Shown here one piece after another: positions 37,501 to 49,500 of a stretch of DNA of 64,000 nt. This DNA comes from Acridotheres tristis. Taxonomy: Eukaryota; Chordata; Aves; Passeriformes; Sturnidae. The notes beneath the pieces are model-generated. The model did no database searches. It was not told where the DNA came from and saw only the letters and a list, made by a program, of their open reading frames with translations. The translations under genes were made by a program, and so were the position numbers. The first letter of the stretch is position 1. Each line of letters starts with the position of its first letter. Where the stretch lies: assembly GCA_037013685.1 (NCBI GenBank), contig CM072919.1, positions 29,432,255-29,496,254 of the forward strand, given 5' to 3'.

Positions 37501-40500
37501 CATTATGTACTGGATAGACATCGCACTCTAAACATTTCTCAGGATTTGCACAGCCTTCTCCCTGAAGTTTCCCCAATGAAAAATCGCCGATATAAAACCT
37601 GTGCAGTTGTTGGGAATTCCGGCATACTTCTGAAGAGTGGTTGTGGAAAAGAGATTGATAGCCATGACTTTGTAATAAGGTAAGCTTTTATCTGCTGTTG
37701 AAGAGGCAGGCTACTATGCTTCTTGGAGAAAAGCTGGGACAAATGTTTTAATCTGAGCTACGTATTACAGGCATTATCTGAAATTAATCTGAAACAGTAT
37801 CCATGAACATGTGATTCCCCAAATTTAAATTCATGCCTATATTATTGACAAGAATATTATTTTTAGAGTAAAAATAAAACAAGGGGAGAGTTTTGCATTT
37901 CTTAATTTTGCTTTCTGCTGTGCTTATTCCAGACAAATTATTCTTACAGAGGTCTTGGTAGAAGAAATGAAAAATCGTTTCTCTTTTAAAAAGACTCTTT
38001 CTTAGCTTTTGGTCAGCACAGATGGCCTTTTGTAAATTACTGCATTATTTTTGTGTAGCATACAGTAAAATTTCAGTGTGGTGTGTTGATGTTAAACTAG
38101 GATGCCACTGGGGTAGTTGAAAGTCACCCTTCACCTTGGTTTAAGCAGTGGCCTGCTCTCTGCTCTCTCTGGCTTGCTCTTGAAGTCAGAGGAAGACGGC
38201 TGGTGCTTCTACCTTACACACTTTCCACAATCCCAACTCAGGAAGACATATTCCCTGCTCTCATGACACTGCTGCCTTCCTGCTTCATCCTACTACCTCC
38301 GGGCACTCTGCAAAGCATGACAACTAACACTATGGGAGGGGGGGAGTCGCTCCTTTGTCCCTCTTACACCTGGACTGCCCTTGCCATCACTCCAGCCCTC
38401 TTCAGCTGCTTGGGACCTGCCCTGCCCACACCAGCAGTAACTGAGCGCAGGGAGAGGGAGTGTGCGGCCAAAAAGGACTGGAACTGAAATATACTGTTCT
38501 GTTTGGTTGTCAGTTTTTATAGCTGTTATTTCTTTTGTTTGCCGTGTTAGATATATTAGTAAAGAACTGTTATTCCTGCCTCCCGTATCTTTTGCCTGAA
38601 AACCCCTGATTCCAATATTCTAATAATTTGAAGGGAGGGAGTTGCAATCTCCATCCTAGGAAAGGAGCTCTTGCCTTTTCTTAGCAGATAATTGTCTTTC
38701 AAACCCAGACAGATTTTGGTGCCCAAACTATGGGGCATTACCTGAGGGCACTGAGAGAGGGGTTGATAAAAGGAATAACAGTTCTTGAGTTACCTAAGTT
38801 TGTGTTAGGTGGAACTACGTTGTCCAGCTTACCCTGGTTTGGCCTTCATGTGGCCACCACTATATCTCTCCCATTTGCAAGCCCTGTTTTGAACATAAGT
38901 CTCATAACTAAGGTTACTGTGGCTATTATCCAGTTAATTCTGTGGGTTGATCAGTTGAGGAATTCATGGATTTTTAATTTCCTCTGGAAGATGGATTCAG
39001 AGGTATTGCACTCTAAGTCTTTAGTTTTGGGGTTACTTCAATAATGTGAATGTCACTTACTGTGAGGAAGTGACAGCAGGCGAGATTTTCCCTCAACCCA
39101 TCACCCAGTTTTTGAAGTCCACCCCACCAGTCTTCAAGGGGTTCAAATCCACTCTAAATGCTAATGACGTTATACTGTGGCTGGTGTTGCTGCTATCTCT
39201 GTTCAACCTGTTCTATCTAACATTCAGAGATAAGGGGAGATTGACTTGGATAACAACCCTGATACCTATCCCAGGAAATAGTGATGCTGCCCCAGAGCCT
39301 GATCCTGTCCAAGAGACTAGGAATATTACCCCAGAGCCTGACCCTGTTCCAGAGACTAGGGATGTTGCCCCAGAGTTTGACCCTGCCCCACAGCCCATCC
39401 CAGAAGGGAACCACCCAGATCGGGTGGGGGTTCTAGTGAAGGAGATAAATGAGATGGGCCAGATGCTGAAGGAGTACCTTCCCCCACTTGGTGAGAAACC
39501 CTTCCTCTGCCTTAAAGAGGGAGTCTCTGATGGTGCAGCAATGGAGCCCACAGGTGTTACATCTGTCCAGGTTCCAGCTGAACTGCAAGGACACTCACAG
39601 CCAGCAGCAGTTGCCCCTGTGGAAACTAGGAAGTCTAAGATGAAAACAAGACACCTAGATAATAAGGGTCAGAAAGGAGGGCCCTCACAACCAGCAGGGG
39701 AGCCAGAGGTTGAAATCATCACCGAGTCCCTGTCATACAAAAGTCAACGTAACCTGCAAAAAGACATTGTACAATGGGGCCGTGAGGCTTTTACAACCTG
39801 GTTACTGTGGGTCTGGGACCTTATGGGTACAGGTGTGCAACTGGGTGGTACTGAGGCAAGGAATTTGGGATCCTTGACCCAGGACTCAGGTGTGGACCAG
39901 ATATTTGTAAGGGAGCCATGCCTCTTTTCCCTCTGGGAACAGCTTTTAATGAGTGTGAGAGAGAGGTTCGTCCACAGAGAGAGAATGCAGGAGTACCACC
40001 ATAGAATGCATTGGAAGACCCTTGAGGAAGGGATCCAACAGCTGAGAGAAGTGGCAGTACTGGAGGTGCTCTTTGGGAGGGATGGACAGCATGATAATGA
40101 CCCTGACAAGGTCAGGTGCACCAGGCAGATGTTGTGGAGTCTGGCAAACCTAGGGCCAGCTCAATATGCCGCTTATTGCAACAATCAATGCTGATGATAA
40201 CCGAGAAACAGTGGGCTCTGTTGCTAACAAGCTTTGGGTTTTTGGCAGTATGATCAATGTCCTGATGCAGACCCACGTCTCTACGTAATTAAGAGCCTCC
40301 AAGAGGAGGTGAGGGAGGAAGTGAGCAGGAACAATTCCCGTGCAGCACCAATGTGAGTGACAGACCCCAGAGTTAGAGCCCAATGTTCTCCAGCTAGGGA
40401 GAGAGGGTACACTCCATGAGCTGACTTGTGGTTCTTTCTGCATGACCACAGGGAAGACATGAGAAGGTAGGATGGGAAACCTACTTCTGTCCTGGCAGCA

Positions 40501-43500
40501 TGACTGCGTCAGGGAGAGAAACACTAACTGAGGGAGTTTTTCTAAAGTGAAAGTAGCCTCAACCTCCCATGACCAGGATGCTGGGTATTACAGAAGGGAG
40601 GATGATCTGTCAGATCCCCTTGAAGGAACCTCTAGTATGTATACCCAGGAAGGAAATAATAACCAGGGTAGAGGGGGCATGTGTCTAGCCAGGGAGTGGC
40701 ATGGGAAAACCGGGTCTTTTGGACGGTGTGGATCCGATGGCCTGGCACATCAGAGCCACAGGAACACAGAGCATTGGTTGACACTGGTTCACAATGTACA
40801 TTAATACCATCAGGGCATGTGAGGAAAGAATCTGTTTCAGTTGCTGGGGAGATCTCAGGAACTGACTTTGCTGGAGGCTGAGGTGAGCCTGACTGGGAAG
40901 GAGTGTCAGAAACATCCTACTGTGACTGGCCCAGAGGCACCATGTATTTCTAGGTATAGACTTCCTCAGGAATGGCTATTAGAAAGACTCAAAGGGACTC
41001 AGGTGGGCTTTTGGAATAGCTGCTGTAGCGGCAGAGGGCATTAAGCAGTTGAACTCCTTGCCTGGACTATCAGAAAACCAATCTGAGGTAGTACTCCTGA
41101 TGGTGGAAGAGCAACAGATACTACTTGCCACCTCGACGGTGCACTGCTGGTGGTACCAGATGAATCGAGATGCCGTGATCCCCATCCACAAGATGATCCG
41201 TGAGCTGGAAAGCCAAGGGGAGGTCAGCAAAACTCACTCACCCTTCAACAGCCCCATCTGGCCTGTGCATAAATCTGAAGGAGAATGGAGATTAACCGTG
41301 GACTATTGTGCATTGAATGAGGTGACTCCACCCCTCAGCGCTGCCGTGCTGGACATGCTGGAACTCCAGTACGAGCTGGAGTCCAAAGCATCAAAGTGGT
41401 ACGCCACCATTGACATCGCCAATGCATTTTTCTCCATTCCTCTGGCAGCAGAGTGCAGGCCTCAGTTTGCTTTCACCTGGAGGGGCGTGCAGTACACGTG
41501 GAACCACCTGCCCCAGGGGTGGAAACACAGTCCCACCATGTGTCATGGACTGATCCAGGCTTCACTGGAGAAGGGTGGAGCTCCAGAACATCTACAGTAC
41601 ATTGACAACATCGTTGTGTGGGGAGACATGGCAATGGAGGTATTTCAGAAAGGAGAGAAGATCATCCAGATTCTGCTGGGAGCCGGCTTCGCCATTGAAA
41701 AGAACGAAGTCAAAGGACCTGCCCAAGAGATCCAGTTCCTGGGAGTAAAGTGGCAAGATGGGTGGTGCCAGATTCCCACTGAGATCATCAATAAGATCAC
41801 TGCAATGTCTCCACCAACCAGCAAAAAGGAAATCCCAGCTTTTCTAGATGCCATAGGTTTTTGGAGGATGCACATTCCTGAGTACAGCTAGATTGTGAGC
41901 CCTCTCTGCCTGGTCATCCGCAAGAAGAACAATTTCCACTGGGGTCCTGAGCAGCAGCAAACCTTCGCCCAGATCAAGCAGGAGATTGCTTATGTGGTAG
42001 TCCTTGGCCCAGTCAGGATGGGACCAGAAGCGAGTAATGTGCTTTACTCTGCAGCTGGGAACCATGGTCTGTCCTGGAGCCTTTGGCAGAAGGTGTCTGG
42101 TGAGACTCAAGGCCGACCTCTGGGATTCTGGAGCCAAAGTTACAGAGGGTCTGAATCCAGCTACACTCCCACAGAGAAAGAAATCCCGGCTGCCTATGAA
42201 GGAGTTCAAGCTGCCTCAAAGGTGACTGGCATGAAAGCACAACTCCTCCTGGCACCCTGACTACCAGTGCTGGGGTGGATGTTTAAAGGAGATGTTCCAT
42301 CGACCCACCATGCCACTGACGCCACATATGGAGCAAGTGGTTTGCCCTCATCACACAACGTGCCCGTATTGGAAACCCGAATTGCCGTGGGATTTTGGAG
42401 ATAATTACCAACTGGCTGGAAGGTGAAAATTTTCGTCTTGCCAAAAAAAAAAGAGGAACAGGAACAAGTGACTCAGGCTGAAGAAGCCCCACCATACAAC
42501 CAACTGCCAGCAGATGAAACATTTTCACCTATGGTTCTTGCCGCATTGTGGGGATGAACCGGAAGTGGATAGCAGCCGTATGGAGCCCCACACGACAGGT
42601 TGCACAAGCTACTGAAGGAGAAGGTGGTTCAAGCCAACTTGCTGAACTCAAAGCTGTTCAGCTGGCCCTGGACGTTGCTGAAAGAGAGACTTGGCCAAAG
42701 CTCTACCTCTACACTGATTCATGGATGGTAGCCAGTGCTCTGTGGGGTTGGCTGGAAAGGTGGAAAAAGGCTAACTGACGACGTAGGGGAAAACCAATCT
42801 GGGCTGCTGATGAATGGAAAGACATTGCCACCCAGGTAGAGAAGCTGCCTGTGAAAGTCCGTCATTTAGATGCCCATGTCCCCAAGAGTCGGGCTAATGA
42901 GGAACACTGACATAACAAGCAGGTAGATCAGGCGGCACAGATAGAGGTGTCAAAGATAGGTTTAGATAGCAACACAAGGGAGAGTTGTTTGTGGCTCAAT
43001 GGGCCCATGATGCCTCATGTCATCAGGGCAGAGACGCCACCTATAAGTGGGCACGAGACCGAGGGGTGGATCTAACCATGGACAGTATTTCTCAGGTTAT
43101 CCATGACTGTGAGACGTGTGCTGCCATCAAGCAAGCCAAGCAGGTCAAGCCCCTCTAGTATGGGGGGCGGTGGTCCAAATATAAGTATGGGGAGGCCTGG
43201 CAGATTGACTACATCACACTGCCTCAAACCCTCCAAGGCAAGCGCTATGTACTGACCATGGTGGAAGCCACCACTGGATGTTTGGAGACCTACCGTGTGC
43301 TCCATGCCACTGCCCAGAACACCATCCTGGGCCTGGAAAAACAAGTTCTTTGGTGCCATGGTACCCCTGAGAGAATTGAGTCAGACAATGGGACTCATTT
43401 CTAGAACAGCCTTTTAAATTTATAAACATCTCTCTCGCACCTGAGCCTCTGCTTCCATCACCCCAGCCCTCTTCAGCTGCATAGACCTGCCCTACCCACA

Positions 43501-46500
43501 CCTGTAGTAACTGAGCGCAGGGAGAGGGAGTCTGCGGCCGAAAAGGACTGGGATTGAAATATACTGTTCCGTTTGGTTGTTAGTTTTTATAGCTGTTGTT
43601 ATTTCTTTTGTTTGCCATTTTAGATGTATTAGTAAACAACTGTTATTCCTACCTACTATATCTTTTGCCTGAAAGCCCCTGAATCCAAAATTATAGTAGT
43701 TGGAAGGGAGGGAATTGCTCTCTCCATCCTAGGAAAGGAGCTCTTGCCTTTTCTTAGCAGATACCTGTCTTGCAAACCAAGACACTGGTGCTAATCAGTT
43801 CTTCAGAGTGGAGAGAGATGTGGGTATTCTGAGAAGATGGTGTAGAGCTGTGACAGGTTGCCTAGAGAAGCTGTGCATGTTCCATCCCTAGAAGTATTTA
43901 GCGGCTCTGAGCAAGCTAATCTAGTAAACATTGTTCCTGACCATGGTGAGGGTTTAGAACTAGATAATCTTTAAGGCTCCCTTTCAACCTAAACCATTCT
44001 ATAATTCCATGAAACATTTCTTATATGGTATGACAGTTAAAGTGATCTGTGTAACAACTTGTGAGTCAGACAATATTCTGAATAATAATCTGTAATCTTT
44101 TGGGAATAACATTCTCGGCCCTCCTGCCTATAGCGAGTTTCGATGCAGTGACTTTTTAATGTTTTTAAATTTACAAATGGAAGTTGAGATGTTTTAGAAT
44201 TTACATATTATAATTTAAACTGTATGATATTTATTTGTTGTAGTCTCAATGCATCTATAATTATACAACATCTGTTTAAATAGCAAGCAATTCATTTGTA
44301 ACTGAAGTTAAAGAAAAAAACAAATCATTCATCAGTTAGTTTCCTACATTCCTCATCTTCCTTTTAGAAAAAGTTGTATATCACTTGATACATAATCACA
44401 TGGTGTAATTATGAAGTTCTGCAGTACTTCATGAGCACTTACCTCTATTACTATTAGGGTTCTGGTATTAAAATGTACCATGACACTGTTAATCTTTTTA
44501 CTTTTATCTGATCTCTCTAGAAATCAAACATCCTCACTTATGTGCTGTCTGATGATATTCTCGAAAGAACTTACTGAATGTATCCACGTATATAGGCTGG
44601 TGAAGGACAGTTTTGTAGAATCTTCTGATGCCAAGTGCATTATGCCTATGTGCATAATAACTGCTAGGAGCAGTTCTTATGTTAGAGTTAACACTAACAA
44701 TACTATTAATTCAATGATAAAAGTGACAGTGAAGGTCTGTGACAATGAAGAGGACACAACAGATATCCAACAGTATTTGCAGTATTGATAAACTCAATAT
44801 CCTCTAAAGGCAGTGTGAAGGTGCTAGTAATAATGCACAAACACACAGAACAAGATTAGTAACATTATGCCTATTTTTGCAGTAGGAAAGATGGTGCATC
44901 TAATTAAAATTGGAAACAAGGAAACTCTTTCCTATTAAAAAAAATCCCAAACTGTGATGACTATGAACTATTTTCAGTTTCCTGTATACCTTTCCTTTTT
45001 ACCTCTCACACTTTTATACCCTATTAAGAACTATTGATCTGTGTGCCCTTACTACTGTCTTCTAGCGCTGAGCTTAAGTGTACTGCGTTTTGATATTGTA
45101 CCCAGAGAGAGTCTGAAGCATTCCAAAATATCTGATTAGATGAATAAATACGTCTTATTCCCACATTGTCTGCACTTTCTCATAATGAAATTAACAAGTC
45201 AGGGCTGACTTAACTGTTGCATCTTACAGAGCAGATAAACTTGTTATATAAATGGTATATTTTGAAATGCAGTGGTTACATAGGAGTTTCTGAGAAATGC
45301 AGCTGTATTTTGGGCAAGTGTAAAATAGCAATACTAAGCATTGCCAAGTAATAACTTGGAATTACTTCTGGAAGCCAATATGTACCAAACAGTTCAACCT
45401 TGGGTTCAGAATTTGAGCAATATCAAAAATCAGAATAAGTAGTTTTATTTTTTATTTTTTTAAATAATTTAATTTGACATTCATTATGAGACCTATTCAA
45501 AAGCTGAGGCCAAGTTCAATTTTGGAGTTATTTGACTAAAACCAGCCAGTCAAACAAACCCTAATAAATATATTGTGCTTTTTCTCGTGGTGACACCACT
45601 TCTGGAAAAGTCCCTTTAATTCCATTTGGACAGTATGGAGAAGAGCCCTGTTGAGTGAAGCTTTTTCAGTAGGTTAGGGCTGCTCTGACAAGGAACAGCC
45701 ATGAGAAGATATTATTTGCTTCTTTCTTTGGATTGAAGTGCCTAGTTTATATGTTAAAACTCTTCTTTTCCCGTTGGAGTTTTTTTGCTGGTAACTCTGC
45801 CAGCATTTAACACATGCTTGGTTTGCCCTGTATGTAGGTGAGGGTAATCTGTTTTGACTTTCTCCCTAGTGTATTGATATTTGTGGGCACTTGTGATATG
45901 CAGAAGCAAGCATCATATGTGGTATGAGCAGAAGACAGCAGATATGGTCAGGCAGAAGAAAAGGACAGACCTAATCATACCATGAGGGCATGGTATCTTA
46001 TTTCAGGAAAGCACTTGAAATTAATAATAATAAATTAGTAGTAGCTTCATTAATGTATATTGTTCCTTCATATACTAGGAAAAAAAACATGACAGATTTG
46101 TCAGAATAAAGATATTCTAAATATTAATTTACCTATGTTCTGGAACTTGTTTTTTGTAATTCATATCAGCTTTTATCTCCAAATATTCTTTAGTACAACT
46201 TGCTTGAACCATGACCATCATGCCAAGTAGAGCTAAATCCATGGAGCCGGCAGATCTGTTGTAAGCAAAGTTGCCAATTCAACACACATATTTTAAAGTA
46301 TGAGTCTTCTTCTAAAAATAACATCTGAATACCTCATGACTAGCTCATTAGACTCTTTTCAGATCTCAAATGTGGCAGCTCTATTTTTGCCTTCTGTTTC
46401 TTTCTTAAACTTGTCACACTACATTGAAACATTAAATGAAAGCAGAGGAAAGCCATCGTCTTCTAAAGTTCTTGCTCAGGGATTTGAGTGTCTGAGAAAG

Positions 46501-49500
46501 GGAAGCACTGGTGAAATTGTTCCAGTCAGCCAGGCCTGGGTGGTCTCCACCTTAGGAGAGCCTTGGAGAAGGCTTGACTCATGTAGCCACATTTTAGGGT
46601 TGTTGGGTTTTTTTTTTAAATAAGTTAGTCCTTAAGTAGGTGATTCAGGAGAATATTTAAAGGACAGAATTCTAGAACACTCAGGAAATACCAGTAGAAA
46701 GTGACTTCTCTGTACCCATATACAGATGATTATGGGCTCTAAAGAAGCTGGTTAAATAAATACATGTCCTGTAAGCATCCAAATGTAGAGCATTTCGATA
46801 GGGTTAGCCTCAATGTTCTTATAACTGTCCTGAGGAAAAAGGATATTATTATTTTAAAGTCACTTACTCCTATTGTTGATAATACAGAACCTTTAACTTA
46901 GTCATTTTCTAAACAATTGGAAACTCAGAAACACTGTGCTTTATTTCCCCTTTGACTCTTAAGAGGTGAAAAGGTTCAGAACAGTCTTAATCTAAATAAC
47001 TTCCTTTTTAGCTGTTCTCCATTTTAGAAAGTTCAAATTATTGCTACTTTCTACATTCCATTCTAACAGTTCCAAAGTGCTTCTCCAAAACAATGAAAAC
47101 CATATTTTTTTCCAAATGTATTGCAAGGGTAATAAATTTTTTTAACCCTTTCTCTCTTCATAATGTTGCAGATTTTTTTTTAAATTTCTGTATCAGAATT
47201 ATAACAATCCTGTGTATCTTCCTAATTGTCCTATAGAATATGCTCTTTATAGATAGTAATGTGTGGTGGTATTTTCACATAAAAAGGCTAAGATACAGGT
47301 GTTCAGGATACTCCTAAGTTCCATTTCTTAGTTTTTCATGCATTAAAATATAATTTTCAATACTTTACTGTTGTAGCTTCTGTGGGGTTTTTTAAATATT
47401 TTTTTTTCATATGCAAAAAGCTTTCAGTGACAGAAATTCATTGCTTTATTTTCTTGTCAAAGGAATAGTACTTGGAAGAACTGCAAAACTAATCCATGTG
47501 TAATTTTGCAGCAGGACACACAATAAAGATGTAAATAATGTGTTTTGCAGCTCTTTCTAAAATGACACTTAGACTTTTTCTGACACTCCACTATCCTGTG
47601 TCAGTTGATGATAACTTGGATTTCAGTCACTGGTGTTAAAGGAGATGTGTAGAAGAAAGAATTTGTTGATTATCAGTGTAAGTTCTAATATGGGCAACAG
47701 GAATTAATTTTTTAGCAGGTAATGTACAAAAACCGTCTTCATACTGAAGTCATAAATTCAGTACTTTCGTGAACTTATGTTGTGAAAGGGTGCATCAAGT
47801 CAGTATTTTACATGGCACATACTAAAACCCCCTCATGATTGTTGTATGTAAATAGATTCTGCAATGCTGTACCTGAGCATCTAACCTTGCAGCTATTGTG
47901 AGACATCCTCTACTGTGCCATGGATGAGGACTGAGATGAAGTGTGTATGTTAGGGGATTCAGTATTTCTCCGGATTCCTATGGTTAATTTGAAGCAACTT
48001 TAGTTTTTTCAGTAGCCAAAGAAGTATGCAGAACATGTGAGAAAACACTTTACTAATTATATTTGTTGGGGGAAACAGGAAATTTGTGCATGTTTTTTTC
48101 TTGTAAATCTCTCGTATTTGGGCATGTGTTACAGTTACTACAGTACTGCTGCACACCTTTATTTGGAGATCCAGGTGAGATGTGCTGTGTACACACAATT
48201 ATTAGGGCAGTGTGCTCCCTGCATGTAGGTTGAGTAGAGTGTAGCCCAGCTGTGAGGTTCTCTTCAGTCTTGAACTCTTTTTTCCCTCTCCTGCTTGCTC
48301 GACCTTTTAATTTTTCTTCCATGTCCAATTATTTCTTAAAAATGGCGTGAATTACTGAATTCAAGATTACAGTTTCTGTTCTTACAAGAATTTCGGTATG
48401 AATCTGGATACAAAACCTTGCAGGCTACTCAGGAAGGAGTGTATGTTATTGACACTAATCTTGGTGTAATGCCTTATGTTTCAGAGCAGTTTAATATGTC
48501 TGCCAGCAACAATCTGATTTTCATTTTTTGTCTTCTCAGAATGTATATGATTATAACTGTGTAACTGATAATTTTGGCTTTGCTCTGCAAAGAGAAGATA
48601 TTAATGAAACAAAGTGTTGGTATAAAGCACTTCTTTCCTGTGGTTTTATCGGGTTTTAAAGTATTGATTTCTCCTTGTAAACCTCAAGTATGCCAATTGT
48701 TAAAGGATTAAGAAGTGTAGCATTTCATGGCCATTTCTTGCATTACTCTACTGTAGGTAGAATATTCTTCTGGTCCTTGATGTGAGATAAAATGGAAATG
48801 ATAGCCATTGTACTCGAGGAAATTTTGATGGCTTTTATTTAAAATTAACTTGAAATATGGTCTATGAATACTATGTACTGGACATTTCTATTCGTATACA
48901 TGATCTGTATACTTACATTAGTGACAAAACAAACTGAACTGAATCTCTGTGGAATAACTAACTTCTCATTTGAGCATATTTTTGTAATTTTGATTGTATT
49001 ATTTTCTTTTTTAAGCTTTGCTCTCAAAGTCTGTTATGGCTGTTTGGGCCATAAAGATGGCACAGCAAACCCAGGGATGATTGCCTAGTTTGGTGAAAGT
49101 GTGGTATAGGAGCACCTACTCCATTCTTCTTTTTTTTTTTTTTTCTCATTGCATATAACTCCAGCCATTAGCAGTTTTTTTCCCTACACTTTTTCTTAAC
49201 ATATCCCACTGTAACTAATACATGCAACAGGTGGTGGTGGAAGAAGCAGGTTTTCAGTCAGTGAGAATTTTGTGTCATACTACATGATATTTCAGATATT
49301 CTCTATTTTTTCCCTCTTATACCAGACCTCTTTTTAGTGATAACATTGCAGTGCATTTTTCAGTTGAAAATCTTGTTATCACGTTGAAAACTCATGTGTG
49401 GGAACCCCTGTATTTTTACTGGGAATATTTTATAGATATATTTGCCTTTTAGTATCATGGTTGTACATAACATTTGTGTAAGTTACGTGCCTCTGTAAGC

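Larger units (their letters stand above)
38113..43784 (+). mobile_element. Defective ERVL-like (class III) endogenous retrovirus, gag-pro-pol, in intron 3
   Basis: A 5.7 kb provirus lies in the same orientation as ST8SIA4. Order: 5' LTR, PBS candidate, gag in two frames, protease remnant, reverse transcriptase, RNase H, integrase, then a 5'-truncated 3' LTR. There is no env, and none fits between integrase and the LTR. Gag and RT resemble the ERVL group. The solo LTRs of the same family (6071-6785 with a perfect 5 bp TSD) agree with class III integration. The flanks CTGGG (38108-38112) and CTGGT (43785-43789) match at four of five bases. Both LTRs share variants absent from the solo copies, which supports a true pair, but they differ at many positions, so insertion is old. 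It cannot make a working Pol because of an in-frame stop, frameshifts, an altered RT motif and a truncated integrase. Confidence 0.88.

Noticed and set aside
41049..42260. A functional retroviral polymerase
   Set aside because: The in-frame TAG at 41889-41891, the YIDN motif, frameshifts before RNase H and the truncated integrase rule out activity.
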